The notes: generated from the sequence alone by a model not told the origin. Shown: positions 1-12,296, counted from the first letter of the stretch. The stretch is DNA of 64,000 nucleotides from Armillaria gallica (GCA_037576215.1 JBANDB010000013.1:1-64000); one strand, 5' to 3'. Program-made: numbers and translations.

Positions 1-237
1 AAGCCTGGCCTGATTTTCTCTGAGGATGTGAGCTACAGGCCTGGCCAATGAATGCCACTACTTTGCGGTACATCATAACATGTATCTGAAACTTGAATTC
101 TTATGTAGCTATTGAGCGTACACGTAAACATTTTGTCTTTGTGCTCGCTGTGTCATAAATGGGCATAAATGTAAATCAAACCACAAATGCCGTGACGTGA
201 CGTTACCCCCAACTCAGTCGGACTCGGATACAATCCT

Positions 238-245
238 TTATATAC
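238..245 (+). promoter_or_regulatory. TATA-like box of the C2-domain gene
   Basis: TTTATATA lies about 70 bases before the ATG at 314. The rest of 1-313 shows no coding signal that I can support; it is the left intergenic region. Confidence 0.4.
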
Positions 246-313
246 TCATGCCTGTGTTCCTAGCATAAACCAAAAATCCTTTCTTTCTTTGGTGGCTTAT
301 TCTTTCCACCGCC

Positions 314-2591
314 ATGTCTTCCACTCCACGCGAAATTGGTACGCTCATCGTCGTTATTGTCAAAGCCGTACGGTTCTCTACTCCTGTATTACCACCTGGC
401 TAATACCACGCTTCCAGAATCATCTCACAAACAAGAGGCACATCGGGAAGCAAGATCCTTACTGCTCTGTCGAGTTTGAAGGAAGAAAAGGACGCACAAA
501 GACGATTAAACGCGGTGGCCAGCACCCAGAGTGGGACGAAGAGCTCCGGTTTGCCGTGTTTGAGGATGTTGAAGACATATTGGCTCGTACCGCAGACCGG
601 ACCCCTTCTCCACCCGCCAAGAATGGATCTTCTCCGCTGAGGAAGTCGACAGCGAAGTTCAGGACGAAAAAAGTGATCAAGCTCGCGGTATATGCTGATG
701 ATGCTAGAGAGCCTGAGCTCGTTGGAGAGGCATTAGTAGACCTGACGACGGTGCTGACCAAGGGTGAACAGGATGGTGAGTAAACCTCATGTTCTTTCTT
801 TGACTTACCGTTATTAACGAGTCCATAGAATGTTACACCTTGATGTACAAGGAACGATTTGCAGGCCAAGTCTACTTGGAACTGACATTTTACTCCAATG
901 TATGTCTCTTTCATCAATTTATGTCGCGTCGCATCTCGCCTAAGTGTTGTGCATAGGAAGCTCCTCCTGCGAAGAAGACGAAACCCAAGCCAAAAGACAA
1001 AAACTACGCTGGCCCGGGAGAGTTTGTAGGCGAATCGTCGGCACCTAATGGTCAAGGCGCGCCCCCTAGCAGGATTGTCTCTATGAGCGTATTGCCCAAT
1101 CACCATCGGCGACAGTCAGACTCGATATCTTCGGTGTCTTCTATGAGACCGTCGAGTTCATTGGCGCAGCTTGATCTCTATAACCCTCCTTACGAAAGGC
1201 AGCGAAGATTGACATCCATGAGCAGTGTAGTGAATGATTTTGGCAATCTCGCCCTGTCCGATTCCAAGAGACGCGAGAGCTTTCCAGTGAGCCATCTGGT
1301 TGATACTCTGATTCAGTGCATCTAAATGTCCTTTCAGCCTGTAGCTTCTGTGTCTGGTGTGTACGGCGGAGGGGGATCTTTTCCCCAACATTCGTCATCT
1401 CTTCCGCCCGAACCAACATATGGATATGAACCAAGCATATCGGATTCTGTATCAACTTACAGTTCAAGACCTCCTAGTACTCTTCCACCACAGCCTGGTT
1501 TGCCGTACCCTGCGCATGCGCCATATCAACAACCTTATGAAGTCGCCCCAACACCAAGCTTTACCAAACCTACGATGCGACCGCGTTATAGTGTTCCTAC
1601 TTCGTCTTCAGGGTTCATGCCACTGTCATCTCATTCTCGTGTTCTTCCATCTCATCCTTCCGAGCCTTCAGGTTTCGCCCCTCCTTTAGCTCATACGCCT
1701 GTCTCGACTCTTTATACCGGAAACCACTTTCCCCCTCAACAAAGTTTTACGCCCATGCCACCTCAGACTCCCGCTTTGATGACATTGCCTACTTCTTCGT
1801 CTTCGTCCAGCATCTTAGATGGCCCGCTACCATATCCAGGCACAACGCAGTACTCATATCCATATGCACCGGCACCGCCTGCACCCCTTGCGCAGCCGTA
1901 TATGCCTCATCTGCTGCCCCAGACACCGCATCCTCCTTTACAACAGTCATATACTGGCTATCCAATGACACCAGCTCCATCTCAGGAACCAATTCCTGCG
2001 AGTTCTTCGCTGTCTACAAGCCAAGGCCCAGGATCAAGGCCCCTGCCACAGCCGCAACAGCCTCCGCAAGTACTTCCGCCGCCTCCGGTGAATCAGCCCC
2101 AGTATGGCACTTATAGTCCGTCACAAGCAAATAGTGTGATGTTCCCGCCTACCAACGGTTATCAACCGCCGCCTCCTCCGCCTCCTCCGCTTCTCCAAAA
2201 CAATTCACCTCCTCGCTCTCCCCGTTCTTACATGGAGACATCTCAGCCTGTTGCACCGCCCCCGCCGCCTCCTCCGCCTGTATCTCAATATGAGCCTCAC
2301 GTTCCTCGACGTCGCGCTAGCTTGCCGACGCCACCTGGCCAGGGTCAACAGCAGCAGCAACCACAACGTGGAGCTCTCCCTATTCCTCCCCCTCCTCCTC
2401 CACCTGGAGACTACCACCAGAATTCTCATCCGCTGCCCATTCCCCCACCACCGCCATCAAATTTTGGACCTCCGGCTCAACCATACGTACCGGGACCTCC
2501 TCCTAGACCCCCTCAACTCGATGCCGAGGGCCACTGGGTGCCTCCGAGTATGTCTGTACAACAATCATACCCGCCACAAGGATGGGCGTGA
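314..2591 (+). CDS. C2-domain protein with proline-rich tail (Inn1/Fic1 ingression type)
   Basis: The ATG at 314 opens MSSTPREIGTLIVVIVKA, then a short intron, then a C2 domain (about residues 8-130) with the C2-type patch GKQDPYCSVEFEGRKGRTKT and PEWDEELRFAVFED. Introns lie near 364-415, 775-828, 900-957 and 1287-1338. The long tail (about 420 residues) is low-complexity, rich in Pro, Ser, Gln and Tyr, with poly-Pro runs near 2168-2190, 2258-2279 and 2385-2403. In the Inn1/Fic1 family a N-terminal C2 domain drives membrane ingression at the septum, and PxxP motifs recruit SH3 proteins of the contractile ring (Hof1/Cyk3 class). The architecture fits that role; the cellular function is inferred. 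Other Pro-rich C2 proteins are possible. Confidence 0.8.
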
Positions 2592-2803
2592 TAATGCGCG
2601 ACCCATCATAGCTTTTGTGTTTCTGCTGATAATAATTGTTTTTCAATCATCTTTTATTGGGACATAGCTTTGCACGCATCAATCATCAACTAATAAACAT
2701 ATTTAGGACATTGATAGATATCCCAGCGTTCTGTTACCGTCAAAAATTAATAGGAACATACTGACTATGAGTATTTAATTGCACTTGCTGTCGATGCTAT
2801 GAA

Positions 2804-3269
2804 CTACTCTCCTGACTCCTTTGCCGACCTCCATTTGTTGATTTCTGTTTCCGTTGGGACGATTCCGCGTCTGGTAAGTTCTAAGCGGGCTTGTCTGCGA
2901 ACGGCGTTTTCTTGGACACGACGTTCCGCCTCGTATTCAAGGAGTGCGTGTTCAGCCCCGAATACCAAGCCAAAGACACCAGAGGTTACGACCAAGAAAC
3001 CTTTGAAGGACATTGGTTGTCGTCTTTGATGGTTAGTTGGACGACCTCGACAGTACGGAAAAGACAGGTACCTATACCAAGGCCACGCATAATGTGCAAT
3101 GATAGAAAGCCCGAAAACAATGGCAGTCGTTCGGGCAGCTACCTGAAGATACATTGAACTTGTGCAGACGATACTCAGCAGAAATGAAACAGACTCGTAT
3201 TCCGGCCTCTGTCTGGAGATCCTCAGCATGCCGTACGTCCTCTTCACGGCGAACGCGAGCGGTGGACAT
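2804..3269 (-). CDS. Small two-helix mitochondrial-type protein (Rcf2/HIG1 N-terminus-like)
   Basis: Three exons give about 120 residues. The ATG at 3269 starts MSTARVRREEDVRHAEDL; introns at about 3142-3193 and 3022-3069 are needed to keep the frame. Two hydrophobic segments follow, TTAIVFGLSIIAHYAWPWY and FKGFLVVTSGVFGLVFGAEH, linked by a short basic turn, then a charged amphipathic tail (EAERRVQENAVRRQARLEL). This layout resembles the N-terminal two-helix hairpin of respiratory supercomplex factor Rcf2. That match rests on pattern only, so the name is tentative. It is transcribed head-to-head with the next gene, with 128 bases between the start codons. Confidence 0.6.
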
Positions 3270-3397
3270 GGAGGAGAGGCCAACCAAGAGATGGTGGCAG
3301 TTCGTTTCGTTGTCATTTATTTGAAGCCAACGATTTTGTCAAATGTTGCCTGCCGGTCGTGACGCGCTCGAAATATTTCTTCCGTTCCATCACGACG

Positions 3398-3914
3398 ATG
3401 CAACGAATACTGGGCACCACCATTCGTATTGCACGGCCTCTCCACCATCGTGCTCTCTACATTCCTCGCCCCTTCTCGACGAGCACTCGACGTCTCGCCA
3501 CACCCTCACCCGAGTCACCGGAGGATCTCTTAAAATTTGAAAAGTTCCAGAACACGACGGTATTCAAGGCCTTGCGGGATAACCCGGATGCGTCGCGCGC
3601 TATGAGTGATTTCATTGCTTTTATTAAAAAGCAGGGTGTGTACTCTGCTCTGCTGAGTAACCTTGGCTTACAAGTACCAGGGCTCGACTACAGAACACCG
3701 CCATCCAAGATAGCAATGATCAAGCTTGCCATGAATCCAGAATTCAGGGCTGCCTTTCAGAAGGTCAATGAGGAGTGCATGAAGGTTGGCGTCGACTTTT
3801 CGTCCAAGGTATGTAGCAGTGTTGTCAACAGTGGACCATCAAAAACCTTTTCTTTAGGAAGTTCAACAGGAGATCATGGACATCTTCGGCAAACCGCCCA
3901 CAAGCGACGATTGA
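3398..3914 (+). CDS. Unknown small mitochondrial-targeted protein
   Basis: About 155 residues from two exons; the intron is near 3809-3858 and the last exon ends KPPTSDD. The first 35 residues (MQRILGTTIRIARPLHHR and on to STSTRR) are Arg/Ser-rich without acids, a typical mitochondrial presequence with an RR-type cleavage region. The mature part is helical and charged and holds no domain I recognise. The ATG at 3398 is chosen because the open frame further upstream has only a GTG. It shares a short bidirectional promoter with the gene at 2804-3269, which also looks mitochondrial. Confidence 0.65.
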
Positions 3915-4248
3915 AGGTTACGGCCTGCATTACATTGTTCGCCTGCTGTTGGCTGCGCCGAGCTTCGTGAAGAGAATTCGAGTACTTCTACGTGATGTAT
4001 ACGGCTGCAATTCTCTTCCGAACTCTGTATTCATATGGGCGCCCTCTCCTCATAAAAACAGAGGCGCTCAAAAATATCTAGGGCATCGATTCATGTGCAA
4101 GAGCATTGAGATAACTTAACCAAGGCTAGGACTGCTTGCCCAGGAAAAGGACGCTACAAATTCACAATACGCAGTCCTCTAACACCCATAAGTACGAGTG
4201 TTTGACGAAAAGCAGTAGTCTTCCATCCACCACCAAAAAGACCGGCCA

Positions 4249-5921
4249 TCAATAATCCAATACAAAGAGTTGGCCAATTTCAGAACAGACCAACAGCTTC
4301 GTGTCAGCGCACGGAACCACATGAACGATTTTTTGGCCTCTGGAACACGATATCTAGAATAAGATATAAGAACGTGTGCGAGGGGAATGAAGGCTTTACG
4401 CGCCTCTTTTATCACTTTGTTCGAGCGTCGAAGGTCCCATAACCGAACAGTTCCGTCCCTGTCTCCACAAGCAAACAATCCTCCCGACGGCAAAGAAGCA
4501 CCTATACAAATGTTTGAGCATTAAAGAGCATACCTCGTACGTGGAAGCAAACCTCTTATATACCGTCCATTCACTTGTGCGCTAGCGTGACCAAATCGTT
4601 GGACAGGTATCTCTGGTGTCAATCGATGGTCGCGTAATTCAAACTGCAAGTCTCGATGTGCCACCTTGAGTAGAGGGTCAGTTCGCCGCCTTTCAATGAT
4701 AGAAGAGCACCAATCTCGCACCTCTGTTAGAGTACAAAAGGGCGAAGAAGTCGTATGAGAGTTGTAGATTATATTTGAAGTCTTTAACGTGTTCACTACG
4801 CGCTCAGAAGCCAGGTCATAAAGGTTGATAGTGCAATCCGCTCCTCCTGACATGAGTTTATGACTGGTGTCTCGAAATGAAAGCAGCGATTGTACAACAG
4901 AATTGTGCTTCATCGCTAATACCTTTGGAGATGCTGCAGAAAAATCGGGTTTGACCTCCCAGAGGTGAATGACGTGATCATATCCACCAGTCGCGAACAT
5001 GAGGGGTTGCATCATAGCAGTCACGGAGCTAACACCACCTCGTTTAGCCTTATTCCAGGGCCTAGTGAAAGTCAAGGGAGGCTAAATATTTTCAGTTTGA
5101 GGCAGGTAGGTATACATTGCGTACTCACAGCCGGGAGGCCGATATGGACTGCAGATAATTGATGACTTTCCTGCAATCTGCTGACGATAACCACACTACG
5201 CGCGCCGTTCGATAGAACACAGGCATCATCAACAGGTTCTCGGAGGACGGTGGGTATATACCCTGAAGGTCGATGTCTACGATACTAGTAAGTACAAAGA
5301 CTCTGCAGCATGGAAAGAATCACCATACTTCAAGCTAGGCGTTATTTCGAATTCTTCTAAACTGCCGTACATCGAGACCGCCAGATATGTCGGAAATTGC
5401 GGATGCTGCAGAAGACGTCGCGCTTTGTCGTACTGTTCGCGGACTGGAAGCCTCAAGGTTTCGCGAACAAGTTGATTCGGTGCTGACTGTAGTTCGACAG
5501 GTATGGGGTGGGTAGCTGTGTCTTTAGTAACTTCCGCGTTTGCTTTGACTGGTGGGAGGGGAGACTCCGACACAATGACGACATCGTTGTCGTCCGGCTC
5601 ATTGTCGTTTCCCCCGGACTCTGGTGGATAAACTGGTTGGCCATCAGGTTCTCTCAAAGGTTTAGGTTCGGGGACAGGCGACATCTGTCCTGTGAATGGA
5701 TGCTGAAACGAGAGGGTGCCAGATACGAATCCTCGGGAAGGAGGCTTCGATGCGGCATGGTTCGTAGGTGGGTGGAGAATCAGCAAATTCTCGCGAGGCA
5801 GAATTGAGAGAGATCCAGATGAGAACGAGTGGATGGTTTGACGTATACCGGACGAGATTTTAGGCCTTTCCAAGTTTGAGGTACTAGAAAGCCCACGATG
5901 ATAAATGTTGAGGTCAGCCAT
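4249..5921 (-). CDS. WD40-repeat protein of unknown role
   Basis: Multi-exon gene of roughly 480 residues. It starts MADLNIYHRGLSSTSN at 5921. The N-terminal 200 residues are Pro/Asp-rich and probably disordered (DNEPDDNDVVIVSES). Beta-propeller blades then follow: ATGGYDHVIHLWEV, LMSGGADCTINLYDL and LFACGDRDGTVRLWDLRR with clear GD/WD spacing, and a closing strand LLVCSEIGQLFVLDY before the TGA at 4249. Introns near 5278-5323, 5086-5130, 4670-4723, 4502-4560 and 4338-4399 restore the frame. WD40 proteins are interaction platforms; no partner can be named from sequence. It is divergent from the cyclophilin H gene, with a 267-base shared upstream region. Confidence 0.8.
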
Positions 5922-6188
5922 TAAGGTTGATTAACAAGAATCGACTAAAAATGCGGTTAATAAACAGCTGTTCTTATGAGAGTCTTTACAGGAGTACTAT
6001 ACCATGAAGGTAGGTGCTCATCTCCATTCACATCTGGCGAGATCACAGAAGGTCAATGCGATATGGACCTTTTCTGCGCCAGCGATGGTGGTAACAAGTA
6101 AATTTACCGTCGGTCCGAAAGAACCGAACTTGACCAACTTCTCCCCGTTACGTCAGCAGCCTCTTTACCTTCACTCCTCCATCCAATA

Positions 6189-7175
6189 ATGGCTTCAACG
6201 ACGCGACCTGTTGTTTTCATGGATATCAACATTGGCGAGACACCTGCAGGGAGACTCAAGATGGAGCTGTTTAGCGACATTGTACCAAAGTGCGCATATC
6301 CTGTGACTACGTTTTACAGTTTTACTCAGATTTACGTTGCGCAGAACAGCCGAGAATTTCAGGCAACTCTGCACCGGTGAATACAGGTGCATGCGCTGCA
6401 CTCTTTCTGGTTTATCATGACTTACATGTGGGTCAGGGTCAACTCGCGACCTCAAGGATACAAGAACGCGACATTTCACAGGCAAGCAGAGATTCTATTG
6501 CAATTAGTATTTGCCGTTTGTTCATTTTATGTCTAGAGTGTAGGACTCCTTATCCGCTCTTCAGAGGGTAGATCTAATGTTGTATACAGAGTACCAAACT
6601 TCATGTGTCAAGGTAGCTACACGATCGACGCCCAAAGGCTAAAATATTGATAACCCATCGATCAGGAGGCGACTTTTTGAAGGGTGATGGTACTGGATCA
6701 TTCTCGATTTATGGAGACAAGTTCCCAGTGAGTGTTTCGGGGGACTTTTGAGGCGTGGTTTAACCAAATTCTCACTAGGATGAGAACTTCCAAGAGAAGC
6801 ATACAGTACCCGGTCTCCTCTCGATGGTGCGCACTGATACGACACTCAAAGTCAAAACGCTGACAATATCTGGCAGGCGAACTCTGGTCCTAATACCAAC
6901 GGATGTCAAGTGAGCAAACATGCTGTATTACCATGCAGGCTAATCAAGATGTCTGTAGTTTTTCATCACTACGGCAAAATGCGACTTCCTGGATGGAAAG
7001 CACGTCGTCTTTGGAAGAGTTATAGATGGTATGTTAACATTGAGAAAAATTGAGAATGTGGCCACAGGTCCCAATAATAGGCCTAAGCTCCTCGTAAAGA
7101 TCATAGGTGAGAATTATTATTAACAAGCACCTCAGTGTTTGTGCTGAATATCATTTAGAATGCGGAGAGATGTAG
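6189..7175 (+). CDS. cypH: Cyclophilin H (peptidyl-prolyl isomerase of the spliceosomal U4/U6 snRNP)
   Basis: The spliced protein has the full cyclophilin fold. It starts [71 protein letters not shown] and [13 protein letters not shown] follow and hold the catalytic Arg, Phe, Gln and Trp/His region residues. The C-terminus ([16 protein letters not shown], then IIECGEM) matches PPIH/snuCyp-20 rather than CypA, which points to the U4/U6-60K/Prp4 complex. At least seven introns occur; that at 6482-6589 has a GC donor (AG|GCAAGC) instead of GT. The stretch 7028-7067 looks like an intron (gtatgt...cag) but must be read through to give the conserved KIENVATG. Confidence 0.93.
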
Positions 7176-7406
7176 TCGCCACTTTTACTTTACTAGAACC
7201 GTGACAGCAATTCAAACGCATGTCTCTCAGTGTAACATAATGCAGAGCAGCCCCATAACAGTTACTAATGTGAATTCTGGCGAGCCGAACGATCCAAAGG
7301 AGAGTTTAAATACGGACGTGAACAAATCGTGTACTTTCATTCTTACTCTGACAAACACGAACTACGTAATCTTTCAGGCGTATAAAAATGAGGAGGGGAA
7401 AGATGT

Positions 7407-10400
7407 CTAGGTCAAAGCCTTCAATCGAGCTTGCTGGGTCGTGGGCACGCCTGTCGAGACTGGCGCGTGTGGTACAGGAGCATGAGGTGTCTTGATCTTG
7501 AGGCCTATGAAAGTCAAACCCTAGTGAGAAATGCATAATTTCGCCGATAAGTAATCCGTACCCAAGTCTGCCGCCAAGAGATCAGCACCTTTCTCTCCAA
7601 CCAACAGAGCCGAAGAATAGGTGTTCGTGCCCAAGTTGTCAGGACAGATACTCAAATCCACACATTTCAGGTTTTGAGTTCCTGGCATGAAAGAATCAGG
7701 ACACCGACGCGGTTGTCAGACGATGCACAAACCATAGACGTTAAGACGACTGTCGACGACTCCACCCTGTTCTCTGGGTTTCATGGCTGAGATCGAAGAT
7801 TAGAAAAGATTAAAAACGAATAACATTGATGCTTACCGCATGTCCCCAGACTGTGCCAGGTCGTCTCGACATGGTCAGCGACCCAGTCGTCGATTGCCTT
7901 GTCGTCTTCCTCGCTATACTGGATGTCCTCGTGAACCTTGCTCGCGTCGTATGTCTCGCCCGGTCTATATACCGATATGGTCAACATCTTTGATCAAATC
8001 AGCCACCATGGCGCTTACTTATGCCAAGTGCCCATATGAATTCCCACAGTAAAGCCGTTCGGAAGCAGCTCCTTCGCCGTCCTGATGTCAATGTCCTTGG
8101 CAGCAGCAGGCGACGCAGGATGGAAGTGAGGATGGTGGGAAGTAAGTTCCCCTCGGAAGGCTATTCACGCGCTCATAAGGTACTGGGAAATGATGTTATG
8201 TAGTCAATGAACCCACCATCCATCCTACGAGCGATCTCGCGGGTCTTCTTGTAGCTCCAACGGATCGGGGCGAAGTCGGCTTTGTTGTTCAGGAAGCCGC
8301 TGTCGAAGAAAGGCTCTTGGTACGGGTTCTGTGATTTGATGTGGATCTATTTGGAGGATGTCAGTCATTATAAGCTACTGACAGGACCTTCAGACCTTTC
8401 CACGACTAGCGGGGTATTCCTGAGAGATAAAAAATCAGTAACGCGAAAGGCTGAGTCCGATCGATACAGACAAGGTATTGGAACCTGTTTAAAAGTGTCA
8501 ACAAGATACACAAGACTTGAAAAATGGCGATACTTGCATAGTAACATACTTCCCCGGAGGGAGAAGACTGTGATCAGCGTAAGCTTCAAGAAACCATGAG
8601 CTTCAAAGGGTGTCGTTAACGTCGGAATTCCTTTACCTCCTGACACAATTGAGCCGAACCTGAAGGAGTGGTCAGAGGTTTAAAAACAGCACAGCAAATC
8701 ACATACATCACCGGTTTGTCGGGCTTGTCCTTGAAATACTTATTCCATAACTCATTAAACTCCGGACCCATTTCCTTGAGCTCTTCTTCGGTCGGGCGAA
8801 TCTAACGCAATATACGTCTAGAAAGAGTAGAGAGGAAGTGGCATGAGAAGCATTACCTTAAAACCTGCATCTATAGCATTCGACGACAATCTAGCCTTCT
8901 CGGGACTCGTCTCCCATTCTGCAAAGAGCTCCTTCTGGACTTCCTTGTCTCCTCTCAGGAAATCGTCCAGAGTGAAGCTCTCATTCGAGACGCGGTACAC
9001 TACAATCATGTAAGAATAAGACTCGTAGTGGTCTTCCGAAAACTTGCATGTAAGGGTGGTATAATGATCCTGATACTGCTCTCTGTAATTCGCAAGACGT
9101 TGACGACACATGCACAAGGAAAAACGCAGACACGTACCCAACACCAGGAAGATCACTGACCACCTTAAGATCCAACTTCTTCAGCAATTTCGCATCACCG
9201 ACACCAGAGCGCTCCAATATTTGGGGCGTCCCAAGAGTCCCGCTGCTCAAGACGACATACTTGCGCGCCTTCACGATGGTCTCGCGGAGCTTGCCCCCGT
9301 CTGCCCTATTGCGAGCGGGCACGTACGCCACCCCGACAGCTTTGTTGCCCTCGAATATGACGCGGGAAACACGAGAGTTGGTGCGCAGGTACAAGTTGTT
9401 CTGGACGTCCATGACGCTGTGAATATAAGCTACACATCGATCGCCATCAGTCTGCCGGTTGTAAAGATGGATGGGCTGTCGTCTTACCGGTGGCTGCGTC
9501 GCTACGTCGACCAGTATGCCTGTTGATGTACTTTGCCCAGATCTCTGAGGCATGGGACGTATCGAGGTCTGCGGTAGCGTATTAGTGAGGACCAGAGAGC
9601 TAGGTCTAACGTGTTGTACCTTGGATATCGTCTATTAAAGCAGTCAGTTTCAGAACTCTGTAACAAAGCACTTGACATACCGCTGAACGGGATGCCCACG
9701 CTATCTGCCGCTCTCAAAAAGTCCTGCGCTATCGGAGTGATAGATCCTCCATTGCTAATAGCGATGGGCCCTTCATATCCGTGCGTGTCGTTGTTGACTG
9801 GTTTTTGGTAGTTCTCCAGCTGTCAGGATGTGAGTCGGGGCTCCCGGGGTTGGAAGGGACAACTGACTCGTTTCATCAACGGCAGGAGATCTATATCGCC
9901 CCTTGTTAATATTGTGCAGAATTGAGAAATTGTTCTACCTGCCTTTAGCTTCCCAACCCTCAGTCTTGAAGTCGTCTGGCAAATCAATGGAAATCAATCT
10001 CTATGCATCGTCCAAAAAAACATAAACCGACCCCAGTCAGATGCGGACGCCTTGTGGACGTGTGTGATTAGTCGACTGGGCTAGCATGAAAACAGGAAGT
10101 AGCCTACCCTGGTGTACATCTGGAAGTTGATGCTGTGGTACTCTTAGCGATTTGACTAAGCATACAAACTATCGACGTACCTGCTGCCACCGCCTGCGAC
10201 AAGTTATCAAATTGAGTGGTTGCCAATAGAACTAGAGTATACTGCGTACCGAGGATATTGGCGCATCTAAGGCACGACGGTTAGGAACCCTTCGGGTGAT
10301 AGGGTAGAACACTCACGGAACGATGCTTTGTCGGCCTCGTAAGTAGGGAGACTCTTGAGTATCTGTGTAAAAGGTTGCCTTGTCATTACTACAAGATGCC

Positions 10401-10791
10401 TTCAGCGGCGTTCAAGTCTTCGACGGCGGTGGTAACTTACATCCCATCGCGCTGCATATTCTTGACGTAGATTCCGGGTCTGGTGGACCGCAGGTTAGTC
10501 CACGACAAAAGCAAGTAGTCACTAGGCTTACCTGTATACCCAAGGATCATCACGGTTATTTGCTCCTCCTGGAGGGACGACAAAATGTTATTATGTGTAC
10601 AGGCCAAGAGAGTATACACATACCTTCAATGAGCATGACTTTCAAGGTGGGGTCGGCATAGGCCAACCTGCCAGCGACGACACATCCTGTTGACAAAGGC
10701 GTCACCCATCTGACGAAGAGGGAGAGTCAGAAGACAGACCTGCTGGACCGCCTCCTGCTACAATAACGTCGACTTCTTCAGGATGACCCAT
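7407..10791 (-). CDS. aox1: Alcohol (methanol) oxidase, GMC flavoprotein family
   Basis: Many-exon gene for a GMC oxidoreductase of the fungal AOX/methanol oxidase subgroup, which oxidises short primary alcohols to aldehydes with release of H2O2. The N-terminus MGHPEEVDVIVAGGGPAG is the FAD-binding GxGxxG region, split by an intron and continued by CVVAGRLAYADP and LIEGGANNRDDPWVY. Further on are VVLSSGTLGTPQILERSG, the HSLGTCAMKPREQGG motif around the catalytic His, and the C-terminal Asn block CPDNLGTNTYSSALLVGE. The tail reads TTQQARLKALT, so the ARL tripeptide, which would be a peroxisomal PTS1 at the very end, is followed by four more residues; the protein may be cytosolic or secreted rather than peroxisomal. 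It is convergent with cyclophilin H. Confidence 0.92.
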
Positions 10792-10848
10792 AGAGACTCA
10801 GAGAGAGGAGAACGAGTGTTGGGATGCGAGATAACTAAGCCCTCTCAA

Positions 10849-10856
10849 TATTTATA
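10849..10856 (-). promoter_or_regulatory. TATA box of the alcohol oxidase gene
   Basis: TATAAATA on the minus strand, 58 bases before the AOX start codon. This is a strong consensus box, as expected for a highly inducible gene. Confidence 0.6.
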
Positions 10857-11204
10857 CGTCTTGTGGCCCAAGCTCCGCGGAGGATTAGTGAGCTGAGATT
10901 TGATTCCAGCCATGCGGGTAGTACGTATCAGTATTACCACTCAAAGTAAGAGTGGAACGGAGATCGGGCAACTTTGCGTCGTCAGATGATGGTCTATGAA
11001 AAGATAACCACGAAACAAAGGTCGTCATGGGTAAAACGCAGATGTTACAGTTCAGGGCATCTCTAGCATCGTGACTTGGTATCTGTGCGACGAGTATGCA
11101 CCATCGTCAACTGACTTGTGGCAAAAGTAGCTTAGGAGAGATGACGTGAGAAAGGGATCCGATGCGAGATCATGAGAAGACGGCTCGAGGGCGACAATAT
11201 GATT

Positions 11205-11235
11205 CCCCGGGCTTCGAAAGTGGGGAAATGTGGGG
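11205..11235. promoter_or_regulatory. Cluster of three CreA/Mig1-type sites upstream of AOX
   Basis: CCCCGG (reverse of CCGGGG) at 11205, GTGGGG at 11220 and GTGGGG at 11230 all fit the SYGGRG consensus of the fungal carbon catabolite repressor. They lie about 415-445 bases upstream of the AOX start. AOX genes are commonly repressed by glucose, so the cluster is plausible, but each site is short. The remainder of 10857-11960 shows no supported gene. Confidence 0.35.
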
Positions 11236-11960
11236 ATGTATTTGATTACCCCAATGTAAGTGAGACTAGCATGGTTAGCACATGTGCAAAAAAGGTAGGA
11301 TAAAGATAACATTTAACATACCCATGACTCTTCGACCCTCTCTCCACATACAAAGGGGCGCATATTCGTATCACCCCATGTCACTGAGAAAGTAGGCAGC
11401 TTCATCAGCTGATTATTGATGGCAGAAAGTTCATCCTGGCGGACGGTAAAAATGAGTCTGCAATTGAATGTGCTAGTCTCATGGGCGCGAAGGTGGAGAT
11501 ACCGAATTGCATACGAAGGAAGCATGTCCTAACCCGATTACCTAGCGCGATGCTATGCGATACCGGTCCGATGACAGGCGCTCTCTCCGATTGTACATTT
11601 TATACCAGGACAATCATCCCGTGGTACAGGCATCTTTCTTTGGAGCATCAAATTGCGCGTTCTGAGGCGTATCAGTTGGGTAAGTGAAAGGTCTAGAGAA
11701 GCCGGCAACGATAAGCAGTAAATGGGAACGGGTGTATTGGTACGCGAATAGTTTAACGCTGGGTATGTAACCACACTAAGTCGCCGCTTAAGCTTTGCAT
11801 TCAATTGCAACACGACACTCACCTACAGAGTGCAGTCTAATGCTATTCCAGAACGCCTATTGGGTCCATGTACGGCGAGCGACGCGGCGAGATGGTGGCG
11901 GGCGCGAAGAAAGGTCGTCGACGTCACGTGTCCGATCCTTCTTTGCAGCCGACAGCCACG

Positions 11961-12296
11961 ATGGAAGCTGAACAGAACGACATGGTGGACGTTTCGGAGA
12001 GCTTTGTGTCGCAGATTCTCACGCCGGGCTCGTCGTTGCACCCAACATTCCTCCTTATCCTCGACCTCTCATTTGCTGCTCTCCTCGTGGTGCTTGTATT
12101 CCTTTTGTTCCTTACATCGGGCAACGTGCATTTCATCGGATTGATTGGGATAGAGCTGGCGCTCTGGGCCAGTGTGAAATGGTGCGTAGCCGTAAACTGA
12201 ATACATGCATACCATCGCTCAACGTACAACAGGTTCATTAATGAATTACAAAATGCGTCGCCAGCAGGAGGAGAGGAAACCAAGAAAGACATATAA
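11961..12296 (+). CDS. pkr1: Pkr1-like V-ATPase assembly factor
   Basis: Two exons; the intron is about 12182-12231. It encodes about 95 residues from MEAEQNDMVDVSESF. The pattern SQILTPGSSLHPTFLLILD, a first membrane helix (LLVVLVFLLFLTSGNVHFIGL), a second helix ending LALWASVKWFINELQ and a short polar tail matches yeast Pkr1. Pkr1 is an ER membrane protein needed to assemble the V0 sector of the vacuolar H+-ATPase. An upstream in-frame ATG at 11868 would add a basic extension; I prefer 11961 because it matches the family length. The 3' end is 6 bases from that of the convergent Psf3 gene. Confidence 0.85.

Noticed and set aside
2251..2667. Overlapping frames in the proline-rich tail of the C2 protein
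   Set aside because: Repetitive CCN codons keep several frames open by chance; the C2 frame continues through them.
7028..7067. Apparent gtatgt...cag intron in cyclophilin H
   Set aside because: Read as exon it encodes the conserved [10 protein letters not shown] of PPIH, so it is not removed.
10380..10661. Plus-strand open frame inside the AOX gene
   Set aside because: Shadow of AOX exons and introns that are fixed by GMC motifs on the minus strand.
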